A stretch of DNA of 18,398 nucleotides from an uncultured Caryophanales bacterium (lineage in GTDB: Bacteria > Bacillota_I > Bacilli_A > RFN20 > CAG-826), in the NCBI GenBank assembly GCA_946622925.1, contig CAMOQM010000007.1, forward strand, positions 1 through 18,398. Direction: 5' to 3'. The number at the start of each line of letters is the position of its first letter. Position 1 is the stretch's first letter. The position numbers and the translations under genes are program-made. Shown piece after piece: positions 1 to 6,756 of the stretch. The notes under the pieces were generated by a model, which searched no databases, was not told the origin of the DNA, and was given only the letters and a program-made list of their open reading frames with translations.

Positions 1-370
1 GGTTACGGATATCGTTTAAGGCATCGAAAATACGGATGATATCGATACCGTTTTTAATGGATTTCTCGACGAATTTCTCGACGACGTCATCGGCATAATG
101 GCGATAACCTAGGATGTTTTGGCCGCGGAAAAGCATCTGTAATTTGGTGTTTTTGCAGACTTTTTTGGCTTTACGCAACCTTTCCCAGGGATCTTCGTCG
201 AGGAAACGGAGGCAGGCGTCGAAAGTGGCGCCGCCCCAGATCTCGATGGCGTGGTAACCGACTTGGTCAAGCTCCTTTAAAGCTAGGAGGACCTCCTCGG
301 TATTCATTCGCGTGGCAAATAGAGACTGATGCCCGTCACGGAGGCAGGTCTCGACAACTTTGACACCCAT
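1..370 (-). CDS. Oxaloacetate decarboxylase alpha / pyruvate carboxylase subunit B, N-terminal part (runs off the window)
   Basis: Reading the minus strand from the ATG at 370 gives an open frame to the window edge, about 123 codons. It begins MGVKVVETCLRDGHQSL and continues with ATRMN, an IEIWGGATFDACLRFL segment, EDPWERL, and LFRGQNILGYRHYADD. These are hallmarks of the biotin-dependent carboxyltransferase TIM barrel shared by oxaloacetate decarboxylase alpha and pyruvate carboxylase subunit B. The early Asp in RDGHQS is part of the metal/active-site region of that family. The C-terminal biotinyl domain would lie outside the window, so the two enzymes cannot be told apart here. The start codon overlaps the pckA stop by one base (TAATG), implying translational coupling and a joint role at the pyruvate/oxaloacetate/PEP node. 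The bioY biotin importer two genes upstream fits the biotin requirement. Confidence 0.9.
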   Translation of the reverse strand, partial: MGVKVVETCLRDGHQSLFATRMNTEEVLLALKELDQVGYHAIEIWGGATFDACLRFLDEDPWERLRKAKKVCKNTKLQMLFRGQNILGYRHYADDVVEKFVEKSIKNGIDIIRIFDALNDIRN

Positions 371-2061
371 TATGCTAAGGTCTCGGCTTCGCGGACCACT
401 TTCTCCAAAGCTTCGCGGGCTTCATCGGGTAATTCATCGAAGCCACCCTTGGCTTCTTTGCGGGACTCGACGAATTTGACGCGGTCTTTCATACGGGCGA
501 TGAGCTGGGCGACGTATTCCTTGTCCTTAAGATCAGGAACGAATCCCGGCCATTCGCAGATTTCGATGTCGGAGAAGGGGCCCCACTTCTTGAAGTTGGC
601 TTTGCCTTCGACGACGGCTTCGATGACACCGAGGGTATCTTCTTTTTGGACTTTCTTGCCATAGAAGTCGCCGGTGTTGATGATGTAGCAATCGACGTTC
701 TTTTCCTCAACGAGGTGTTTGAACTTCTTGTAGTCGTTAACAAGCGGATAGGTACGGAAGGGGTTAGCATAGGGTTCGACGACCAAAGCATTGGGGTCGA
801 CGCCGGGAGCCAAACGTTCCGCGGAGCTTCTCTTGGTGGCTAAGGTAGCGCCCATGACGGAAGCTAAAGCGGGTCCTTTGATCTTGACGATGGGAGGGAT
901 GGTCGGGTCTTTCATGATCCAGAAGATGGCGTTGACCGGGGAGTCGATCTTGTCGACGCGGTTGGGGCTCCATAGTTTGGATTTGATGGCACGGCCATTG
1001 CCGTTACGGATATCTTCGGTGACGAGGACGATCTTGCCATCGGCGTCCCTAGTGCAGGAGCAGTTCTGGACGGTGATGAGGAACTTATTGTCCGGGCAAC
1101 CGGTCGGATAGTCGTTGGTCTTATCGAAATAGGTCGGTTCCAAAGCGATGGAGGCGCAGGTTTCGTCGTTGATGATGAAAGCGTCATCGTGGAGGACCTT
1201 GATGGCGGGATATTTGCCACCGTGCTTGGCGTGGGTAATGGTAGATTTGCCAGAACCGGAAAGGCCATAGACGGAAGCGACGAACTTACGGCCGTCTTTG
1301 AGGGTGTATTCCTTTTGTCCGCCATGGCAAGAGGCATAACCATTGCGGTTAGCGATGGCCCAAGCGATGGTAAGGGTGCCCTTCTTGTGTTCGCCGAAAT
1401 AGCGCATACCTAAGATGGCGGCGCAGTTAGTTTGGGTAGAGAAGTAAGCTAAGCATTTGCCTTCGCAGATATCGGTCTGGTCGGGGGCGCCTTTCCAAGC
1501 GGGGTCGGAGAAGATATAGATGTCGGGTTCCTTGCCGCCACCTACGGGAATGGAACGTTGATACATCTTGTAATATTCGTCATTGATATATTGGAAGTTG
1601 AGCAACCAGTTATAGGCGATCATCTCGAATCCTTCGGGGATAAGAAGGTGGGCCTTAACCATGAACTCGGGGTCTAAGCCAATGTAGGCTTCGGCGTGGT
1701 AGAGTTTGCGGAAACGGGTGTCATAGACGGCTTCCATAAGAAGCTTATCTAGCCTATCGGAGTTGACGCCGGGTTCGCCTTGGATACGCCTAGCGGCGGC
1801 ATAGCGGCCGGTGATGGCGCCGTCATTGAAGAGCAAGACTTTGGCGTCGCGGTCCAAACCGATTTTCTCGGCTTCGAATACCGGCATGTCGGTGACGACG
1901 GTGCCGGGGGAGTTTTTGGCAAGCTCGTAGGCTTCCTTAAGCGAGTTGATCTTTACGACGTTATTGCCGTAAAAAGCGGCCTCGATGATGCTGCGGGTTT
2001 TGGAAAAACCAGGCTTTCCTTTGCCGATTTCTTCCGTTGGGTAGAATGCCTTGGTAGACAT
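370..2061 (-). CDS. pckA: Phosphoenolpyruvate carboxykinase (ATP)
   Basis: 563 residues, close to the usual length of about 530-560 for ATP-type PEPCK. It interconverts oxaloacetate plus ATP with PEP, CO2 and ADP in the cytosol. In fermenters it often runs toward oxaloacetate, making ATP. The P-loop (kinase-1a) is VYGLSGSGKST at about residues 265-275. An acidic metal-binding stretch, HDDAFI, follows about 20 residues later. The conserved pattern of the ATP-type family (AIANRNGYASCHGG upstream of the P-loop, then a PYANPFRTYPL segment and NTGDF near the C-terminus) is present; the sequence is a divergent member rather than the E. coli type. The ATG at 2061 has a strong AGGAGGT Shine-Dalgarno 8-9 nt upstream, which fixes the start. 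It lies 137 nt after bioY and is coupled to the carboxyltransferase gene downstream. Confidence 0.93.
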   Translation of the reverse strand: MSTKAFYPTEEIGKGKPGFSKTRSIIEAAFYGNNVVKINSLKEAYELAKNSPGTVVTDMPVFEAEKIGLDRDAKVLLFNDGAITGRYAAARRIQGEPGVNSDRLDKLLMEAVYDTRFRKLYHAEAYIGLDPEFMVKAHLLIPEGFEMIAYNWLLNFQYINDEYYKMYQRSIPVGGGKEPDIYIFSDPAWKGAPDQTDICEGKCLAYFSTQTNCAAILGMRYFGEHKKGTLTIAWAIANRNGYASCHGGQKEYTLKDGRKFVASVYGLSGSGKSTITHAKHGGKYPAIKVLHDDAFIINDETCASIALEPTYFDKTNDYPTGCPDNKFLITVQNCSCTRDADGKIVLVTEDIRNGNGRAIKSKLWSPNRVDKIDSPVNAIFWIMKDPTIPPIVKIKGPALASVMGATLATKRSSAERLAPGVDPNALVVEPYANPFRTYPLVNDYKKFKHLVEEKNVDCYIINTGDFYGKKVQKEDTLGVIEAVVEGKANFKKWGPFSDIEICEWPGFVPDLKDKEYVAQLIARMKDRVKFVESRKEAKGGFDELPDEAREALEKVVREAETLA

Positions 2062-2116
2062 GTGTTTTTTGACCTCCTGAGATCAATTGGTGGCTATATG
2101 TGCCGAATTTCATTCG

Positions 2117-2125
2117 ATAATAGCA
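2117..2125 (-). promoter_or_regulatory. Candidate extended -10 promoter for pckA
   Basis: The minus strand reads TGCTATTAT, matching the extended -10 pattern TGnTATAAT with one mismatch. It sits about 55 nt upstream of the pckA ATG. The -35 region at the proper distance (TCCCCT) is poor, as is common for extended -10 promoters. The untranslated leader shows no obvious riboswitch fold. Weak evidence: transcription could also read through from bioY. Confidence 0.35.
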
Positions 2126-2198
2126 CAATACGCCCGCGTAGGGGAGATGAAAATCGAAAAAACCGCCGAAATATTATCTTTAATGTAACTGGCCTGGC

Positions 2199-2735
2199 TT
2201 ATTTGCCGGCCCCGCCGACTGATTTTGGTAGCATCCTAACGATAATGACGGCCAAGGCGATTTTAATCGCGTCAAAAGGCAAATATGGAACGGTGGTAAT
2301 CATTAAGGCTTTGCCTAAATCCCAAATTGAAAGATAGGCCATTAGGAAGATGGTGCCGACGATATAGACGAAGATTAAACCAACCACGCAGGCGATGGCC
2401 ATGCGGATAATGGAGTTTAGCTTGGGGATTTTGTTCATGAAATAGATGATGGGGCAGGCCCCGATAAAAGAGATGACGAAGCCAAAAGTCGGGGTTATCC
2501 CCGAAGTGAATCCGGCATATACGGGGGCAAATAAACCAAGCAGCAAATAACAAGCCATGACGATGGCCCCATCATAAAAGGAAGCCGAGGTCAAGGCGAT
2601 AAGGCAAACCATGAAAAACTGTAACGAGACTTTGATGTTATCCCCTAAGGGAATGGAAAACATGCCAACCACACACATCATGGCCAGCATTATGCCGTTA
2701 CGGGCGATCCTAGTTACCGGGCTTGGTTTATCCAT
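2199..2735 (-). CDS. bioY: Biotin transporter BioY (ECF S component)
   Basis: 178 residues from the chosen ATG at 2735, matching the usual size of BioY (about 180-200). It is the membrane substrate-binding subunit of an energy-coupling-factor importer. About six hydrophobic segments span the sequence. BioY-like signatures are visible: a mid-protein PVYAGFTSG loop, PTFGFVISF, and a C-terminal PYLPFDAIKIALA motif resembling the P-x-L-P-x-D-x-x-K of the family. An in-frame extension to 2780 exists, but the ATG at 2735 is preceded by a purine-rich AAGGGGGGTAAG and the extra residues are not membrane-like. No EcfA/A'/T genes are next to it, so it probably shares a module encoded elsewhere. It precedes pckA and a biotin-dependent enzyme gene, explaining the need for biotin. 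Confidence 0.88.
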   Translation of the reverse strand: MDKPSPVTRIARNGIMLAMMCVVGMFSIPLGDNIKVSLQFFMVCLIALTSASFYDGAIVMACYLLLGLFAPVYAGFTSGITPTFGFVISFIGACPIIYFMNKIPKLNSIIRMAIACVVGLIFVYIVGTIFLMAYLSIWDLGKALMITTVPYLPFDAIKIALAVIIVRMLPKSVGGAGK

Positions 2736-2827
2736 CGCGAGAAATCTTACCCCCCTTGCCAAGCAAAAGAAAGGTAGCAAACTCGCCTGTTGCGTTTTTG
2801 TTGAACCAAGCCCCCTATCCTTATACC

Positions 2828-3253
2828 ATGAATAGCATGAAAGGCTTCTCCGTATTATCCTGTTTAACCCCTAAATCCGAGACCCAATTCATCTTGGATG
2901 CCGCCACAATCAGGCAGGCTTTGGAGAAGTTTGATGCCCATAAGTTCTCGGTGGTTCCGGTCTTAGATAAAGACGGAAATTATATAAACACCGTATCTGA
3001 GGGAGACTTGCTTCGTTTCATCAAAAACGAGGCGAATTTCGATATACGGGTCGCGGAAACCAAAACTTTAAAAGAAGTCGCCAGATACCGTCCTTATGAG
3101 TGTTTGGACGTCAATTGTTCCTCGGAAAAGGTATTAGCTTTATCGTTAAGGCAAAACTTCGTCCCGATCGTCGATGACCGCAACAAATACATCGGCATCG
3201 TAAAACGTAGCGACATCATCACGTTGTTAAGTGCGCCGGGTGACGCAGAATAA
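2828..3253 (+). CDS. Small protein with two CBS domains
   Basis: 141 residues from the ATG at 2828, consisting almost entirely of a CBS pair (Bateman module). The first repeat is at about residues 11-70 (with KFSVVPVLDKDGNYINTVSEGDLLRF) and the second at about 78-136 (with NFVPIVDDRNKYIGIVKRSDII). Such modules bind adenine nucleotides or related ligands and usually gate a partner. No catalytic domain is attached, so the partner is unknown. The longer open frame from 2723 was rejected because it overlaps bioY antisense and its first 35 residues lack family character. Neither ATG (2828 or 2837) has a clear Shine-Dalgarno. A TATACC box abuts the first, so a very short or absent leader is possible. 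It is the only plus-strand gene in this half and converges on the diguanylate cyclase with just 8 bp between stops. Confidence 0.8.
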   Translation: MNSMKGFSVLSCLTPKSETQFILDAATIRQALEKFDAHKFSVVPVLDKDGNYINTVSEGDLLRFIKNEANFDIRVAETKTLKEVARYRPYECLDVNCSSEKVLALSLRQNFVPIVDDRNKYIGIVKRSDIITLLSAPGDAE

Positions 3254-3261
3254 TCTTTTGT

Positions 3262-4746
3262 TTAATAGCGGCGCTCGGAGTCGCGTTCTTTCATTTCGCG
3301 TTTACGTTCATACATCGCCTTATCGGCTTTGGCGAAGACGTCGTCGAAGTTCTTATCTTCGTTAGGATCATAGCAACCTAAGCCAAGGGCGGCCGAGGTA
3401 TTTTCGGGCGAAAGGACATCGAACTTGGAATTGAGCTCATCGATACGTTTCTTGAAGTTTTCGACTAAGGTTTCGCCCTTCTTATAGGCTTGGCCACGTA
3501 AGATGACGACGAATTCGTCGCCGCCGATACGGAAAATGGGCGAATTGGTGAAGACCTTCTTGATGATGCCGGATAGTTTAACTAAGGCCTGGTCACCGGC
3601 GATATGGCCTTGTTCGTCATTAATCTGTTTTAAATAGTTAAGGTCGATCATGACGATACCTAAATGATGGAGTTCGCCATTATCGATTTCATGGTTAATG
3701 CCTTCGATTTCGCGGTTATAGGCGGATTTGCTAAGCAAACCGGTCAAGGAATCGTGGTCGGCGATGTTAGTAATCCTTCTGGTTTCGTTTTGGCTTTCGG
3801 CCAAATCCTCGTAGGCCTTGGTAACTTCATAGATCTTTTGATGGACGTCGTGTTCCATCTTCTTCATGGAGTAGGAAAGATCCTCAAGTTCATCGCGGGT
3901 TCCTACCTTGAGCTTTTCGAAGTTCTCGTGGGTCTTCTCAGGATCGGAAATATCATAGGAATTGGCGGTTGAATTAAGCCGCTTCAAAGGCCTGATGAGG
4001 GTAAAGTTAACGACTATAATGCCGATTATGGTGATAACCACCGCGGTCGAAGCCAGATAGATAAAGAGGTTGACGATGCTTTGCCTTTGGCTGGCCCTAA
4101 CCGCGTTCATCGAATAATCACAACAAGCGTAACCAACCACTTGTTTATTGGCGTCGTAAATCGGGGCGCCCGACGTAACGAGCCACCCATATTCCTTGGT
4201 CTCGGTGATATAGGCGGGGAACCCTCTAGCGGGATTATCGATGACCCCTTTATTGAATTCAAACAAAGCATCGATGCAGCCAACCGGGCAAGCGTCTTCT
4301 TCCGGAGCGGAGTCGACCAAATAAATCCAAACCGCCTGGGTGGGATCGACATAAGCTAAATAAATGCAATCTAATTCGCTGTTGGCGTTAGCGATTTTCT
4401 TAACTTGGGTTAGTAACCGCTGATGGGCGGGCATGTTATAGACTTCTTTAAACTGGGCGACATAAGCGTTCCATCTCTCGCTCCCCCACTCATCGGATAA
4501 AGGCTTTTCGACCGAGGCATCGTAAATCGATTTGACCTTGGTTTTGACTTCGTTGAAATCATCGACGTTGATGATTTGGGCGGTCGTGGCCGAAAGGTTA
4601 TCGGCCATCTTAAAGAAGGAATCCCGATTCCTATTGGAAATGCTGAAGGAGAAATAGGTCATGGCGACTTCGACCAAAACCGCGGCGAAAACGAAGATCA
4701 TGATAATCGTTTTGGCCGTAATGCTGAACCTAAACCTCTTCTTCAT
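3262..4746 (-). CDS. Membrane diguanylate cyclase (sensor-HAMP-like-GGDEF)
   Basis: 494 residues from the ATG at 4746; AAGGGG lies 9 nt upstream, better than the in-frame TTG at 4764. Architecture: transmembrane segment at about 12-35, an extracytoplasmic sensor region at 36-222 (Cache-like in position; contains CDYSMNAV just before the membrane), a second transmembrane segment at about 223-250, a HAMP-like linker with IRPLKRLN, a short coiled coil, then a GGDEF domain at 331-487. The signature FRIGGDEFVVIL (GGDEF at 408-412) and the upstream MIDLNYLKQIND metal/substrate motif are intact. It should therefore make c-di-GMP from two GTP. The RxxD inhibitory site expected at positions 399-402 is absent (Phe...Ser). 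Expression appears governed by a c-di-GMP riboswitch in the leader. No EAL/HD-GYP phosphodiesterase gene is nearby. Confidence 0.92.
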   Translation of the reverse strand: MKKRFRFSITAKTIIMIFVFAAVLVEVAMTYFSFSISNRNRDSFFKMADNLSATTAQIINVDDFNEVKTKVKSIYDASVEKPLSDEWGSERWNAYVAQFKEVYNMPAHQRLLTQVKKIANANSELDCIYLAYVDPTQAVWIYLVDSAPEEDACPVGCIDALFEFNKGVIDNPARGFPAYITETKEYGWLVTSGAPIYDANKQVVGYACCDYSMNAVRASQRQSIVNLFIYLASTAVVITIIGIIVVNFTLIRPLKRLNSTANSYDISDPEKTHENFEKLKVGTRDELEDLSYSMKKMEHDVHQKIYEVTKAYEDLAESQNETRRITNIADHDSLTGLLSKSAYNREIEGINHEIDNGELHHLGIVMIDLNYLKQINDEQGHIAGDQALVKLSGIIKKVFTNSPIFRIGGDEFVVILRGQAYKKGETLVENFKKRIDELNSKFDVLSPENTSAALGLGCYDPNEDKNFDDVFAKADKAMYERKREMKERDSERRY

Positions 4747-4765
4747 TCCCCTTTTCCCCTTCAAG

Positions 4766-4795
4766 AAAAAATCGATGCACGCAAAGCCGCACCGA
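4766..4795 (-). terminator. Intrinsic terminator of the c-di-GMP riboswitch expression platform
   Basis: On the minus strand, UCGGUGCGGC and GCGUGCAUCGA form a stem of ten pairs (two of them G-U, one bulged G) with a UUU loop, followed directly by six U. It lies between the aptamer and the diguanylate cyclase Shine-Dalgarno. Its GCUUUGCGU segment (4779-4787) is exactly complementary over 9 nt to ACGCAAAGC of the aptamer core (4843-4851), so terminator and core cannot pair with each other and stay folded. That arrangement predicts antitermination without ligand and termination with ligand. Confidence 0.8.
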
Positions 4796-4806
4796 GATTC
4801 GGTAAA

Positions 4807-4874
4807 GGTGCAACTGGCTACCCTAAGATAAAGGGCCCTTTAGCTTTGCGTCGCCGGATTGCTCCGGTTTTGCC
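4807..4874 (-). ncRNA. Class I cyclic-di-GMP riboswitch aptamer (GEMM-I)
   Basis: Read on the minus strand, the leader matches the GEMM-I layout in order: a GGCAAAACC entry strand, a hairpin CCGGA-GCAA-TCCGG with a GNRA tetraloop, the near-invariant GACGCAAAGC, a second variable arm at about 4821-4842, and the closing TAGCCAGTTGC strand that pairs back with GCAA of the entry strand. The core GACGCAAAGC and the TAGCC-A-GTTGC closing strand are the diagnostic sequence elements of this family. It sits about 60 nt upstream of the diguanylate cyclase ATG and just downstream of a promoter. Family assignment is from recalled consensus; a covariance-model search against RF01051 would settle it. Confidence 0.88.
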
Positions 4875-4892
4875 AAAAATGGAACAAAAATA

Positions 4893-4920
4893 TTTTTACC
4901 ACAAAACCAAACAGTGTAAA
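4893..4920 (-). promoter_or_regulatory. Candidate promoter of the riboswitch-diguanylate cyclase transcript
   Basis: Minus strand TTTACA (4915-4920, 4 of 6 to TTGACA), a 16-nt spacer, then TAAAAA (4893-4898) within an A/T-rich TAAAAATATTTT. Transcription would begin about 10 nt before the GEMM-I aptamer, the expected placement for riboswitch leaders. The upstream TGGAGAT-TT-ATCTCCA dyad could bind a regulator. Confidence 0.55.
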
Positions 4921-5248
4921 GGGCAAAAGAAAGAGGTCGCTTGCCTGGAGATTTATCTCCACCAAAATGTAAATGCCGTCGCTTTAATCGTGGTTAGTCT
5001 CAATATTAGAAACAATAAAATACATATTTATATATAGTTAATAATGCTTGATGCTTTTTCGCAGTTGGCCTTGATGTCGCCTTTTAGGAGTAACGAACCG
5101 GCATCCGTCCCGATGATATTTTCTATAGCGAGAACCAAGACCGCGATCGATAGGAAAACCGGCGTTATCCTAGAAGGATGATTCACCGCTGCTTCAAAAT
5201 TTGGGAAGGAAAAATCGCTAATAATTCCTTCCAAAATTATGGGTCAAG
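4921..5248. other. Intergenic stretch between diguanylate cyclase leader and hydrogenase operon terminator
   Basis: About 330 bp with no gene I can support. It holds the 4946-4961 dyad, a very A/T-rich segment around 5015-5045, and a near-perfect inverted repeat at 5198-5211/5225-5238 (13 of 14 arm positions match, 13-nt loop). An open frame on the minus strand (5028-5234) would encode a 68-residue peptide with one hydrophobic segment. It starts with TTG, lacks a Shine-Dalgarno and resembles nothing I recognise. Confidence 0.5.
4946..4961. promoter_or_regulatory. 7-2-7 dyad upstream of the diguanylate cyclase promoter
   Basis: TGGAGAT-TT-ATCTCCA has two perfect 7-bp arms around a 2-bp centre, centred about 35 bp upstream of the proposed -35 box. 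It lies in non-coding DNA and has no U-tract after it on either strand, so an operator is more likely than a terminator. No regulator can be named. Confidence 0.4.
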
Positions 5249-5288
5249 AAAAACGCGCCGAATTGGGTTTTCCCATCATTCAGCGCGT
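5249..5288 (-). terminator. Intrinsic terminator of the hydrogenase operon
   Basis: About 30 nt after the hydrogenase stop, the minus strand folds into a long stem: CGCGC pairs with GCGCG, GAAT with ATTC and TGGG with CCCA, with small internal mismatches and an AAAA loop. TTTTTC follows. This is the strongest terminator in the window and closes the four-gene hydrogenase operon. Confidence 0.85.
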
Positions 5289-5316
5289 AAACCTAGATTC
5301 CGAAAAGCGTTTTGAA

Positions 5317-6744
5317 TTACTCGTAATACTTAATCGAATCCTGGATGGTTTGCTCTTTCGAGAGCTTACCATAGGCATCGATGTCGGCCTTATCCCGGGG
5401 TTCATGGGTCAAACAAGCTGGACCCCCGATACAACCGCCGACGCAACCCATGCCTTCGATGAAATTGAAATCGATCTTCCCGGTTCTGGCTTTGATTAAG
5501 GCCAAACGGCAATTATCTAAGCCATCCACTGAGATGGGTTTGGCGGGGAAGGTGCTACTTTGTTCGGCAAGAGCTTCCTTAACGGCATCGGTAAGGCCGC
5601 CCGCCCTAGCAAATATGCGTCCATAATAGGAAGCATTATCTAGAGGCGATTCCTCTAGGCTATCGATGTCGATTCCTTTGGCGTCGATCATGGCTTGGAG
5701 TTCTTCAAAGGTCAAAGTCACATCGACATAAGGGGCAACCCTTTCGTCTTTGATTTCCTGTTTCTTCGCGATGCAGGGACCAATGAACATGATCTTGCAT
5801 TCAGGATGATGTTCCTTGATCCATTTGGCGATGGTGGCCATCGGGGAAAGGTTATGGGAAATCTTATCCGTTAAGGTTGGGAAGTTCTTCTTGATGAAGG
5901 AAACGAAGGTAGGACAGCAGCTAGAGGTCAAAAATCCCTTTTCCTCTAATTCCTTAGCCTCGGCATAGGCGACCATATCGGCGCCTAAAGCAGCCTCGAC
6001 CACGTCTTGGAATCCAAGGTTCTTTAAGGCGGTCACCACTTGACCGAGTTGGACACCCTTATATTGGGAGGAAATAGAGGGGGCCACGATGGCATAGACC
6101 GGATATTTCTTGGAATAGTCGGAATCCTTAAGGATATCGATGGCTTCCTTCATCATCGATTTATCCATGATTGCGCCGAAGGGGCATTGATAGACGCAGG
6201 CACCGCATTGGACGCACTTCTCGTCGTCGATTTTAGCCGCGTGGTCCTCATCCATGGAAATGGCTTTGACTTTGCAAGCCTGGACGCAGGGACGAAGATA
6301 ATTCTGGATAGCGTTATATTGGCAGGCTTTGGCGCACATCCCGCAGTTAACGCATTTGGTCTTATCGATGACCGCGGTACGGGTGACTTCGTCAAACCTA
6401 ATCGCGTCACGGTGGCACTCCTTCTGGCAGCGGTGGGCAATGCAACCCCGGCAACGGTTAGTGACCTCATAACCGCCTAAAGGACATTCGTCGCAGGCAA
6501 TGCGGATGACCTCAACGACATTATCGATGTTCTTATTCCCGCCTAAAGCGAGCTTCATCCTTTCAAGGACGATGGCCCTTTCCTTGTAGATGCAGCAACG
6601 CATCGTCGATTTGGGGCCCGGGGAAATCCGTTGGGGGATTTCGTTATATTCCTCTAATAAGGTATCGTTAAATAATCCTTTGGCGATTTCTTTAAGGACT
6701 TTGTATTTAAGCTCTTGAACGCTGGTGTCGAATTTGATTTCCAT
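5317..6744 (-). CDS. [FeFe] hydrogenase, monomeric group-B-like (last gene of the operon)
   Basis: 475 residues. A cysteine-rich N-terminal half carries ferredoxin-type [4Fe-4S] motifs (Cys98/101/106/110, 131/134/137/141 with partners near 153/157, and 177/180/183/187). The H-cluster domain then shows the three signatures: SSCCPTF (274-280), FIGPCIAKK (Cys324) and GMGCVGGCIGGP (Cys434, Cys438). All H-cluster ligand cysteines are present, so it is probably catalytically competent for H2 production or uptake with ferredoxin-like partners. The FIGPCIAKK and TSCCPxF-like variants, rather than the MPCTAKKxE of prototypical group A enzymes, suggest group B. The ATG at 6744 has an AGGGGGA site and follows the phosphatase stop by 12 nt. 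Maturases HydEFG are not in the window. In position it corresponds to the terminal hydrogenase of hfs-type loci in thermophilic clostridia (recalled, not checked). Confidence 0.9.
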   Translation of the reverse strand: MEIKFDTSVQELKYKVLKEIAKGLFNDTLLEEYNEIPQRISPGPKSTMRCCIYKERAIVLERMKLALGGNKNIDNVVEVIRIACDECPLGGYEVTNRCRGCIAHRCQKECHRDAIRFDEVTRTAVIDKTKCVNCGMCAKACQYNAIQNYLRPCVQACKVKAISMDEDHAAKIDDEKCVQCGACVYQCPFGAIMDKSMMKEAIDILKDSDYSKKYPVYAIVAPSISSQYKGVQLGQVVTALKNLGFQDVVEAALGADMVAYAEAKELEEKGFLTSSCCPTFVSFIKKNFPTLTDKISHNLSPMATIAKWIKEHHPECKIMFIGPCIAKKQEIKDERVAPYVDVTLTFEELQAMIDAKGIDIDSLEESPLDNASYYGRIFARAGGLTDAVKEALAEQSSTFPAKPISVDGLDNCRLALIKARTGKIDFNFIEGMGCVGGCIGGPACLTHEPRDKADIDAYGKLSKEQTIQDSIKYYE

Positions 6745-6756
6745 TGGTTAATCCCC

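Noticed and set aside
2191..2211. Hairpin GGCCGGC-AAATAA-GCCAGGCC at the bioY stop codon, considered as a terminator
   Set aside because: The stop codon lies in the loop and no U-tract follows (AGTTACATT), so termination is not supported.
1780..2337. Plus-strand 185-codon open frame over the pckA 5' end and the bioY 3' end
   Set aside because: Shadow of two genes with convincing motifs on the other strand; it has no Shine-Dalgarno and no recognisable domain.
2723..2827. Longer N-terminus for the CBS-domain protein
   Set aside because: The extension overlaps the bioY start antisense, would remove the divergent promoter space, and has no domain character.
4778..4850. Plus-strand reading of the ACGCAAAG...CTTTGCGT region as a plus-strand riboswitch
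   Set aside because: On the plus strand the order of elements does not fit any family I know. On the minus strand the same bases fit GEMM-I plus a terminator. The long-range ACGCAAAG/CTTTGCGT pairing is the predicted antiterminator.
4576..5037. Long plus-strand open frame (153 codons) antisense to the start of the diguanylate cyclase and its leader
   Set aside because: It runs antisense through the first transmembrane region of the cyclase, the terminator and the riboswitch aptamer, has an arginine/glycine-rich unnatural composition and no Shine-Dalgarno.
5028..5234. Minus-strand 68-codon open frame with one hydrophobic segment
   Set aside because: The first codon is TTG with no Shine-Dalgarno, its start lies inside an inverted repeat, and the sequence matches no family I know. 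Kept only as a note under the intergenic region.
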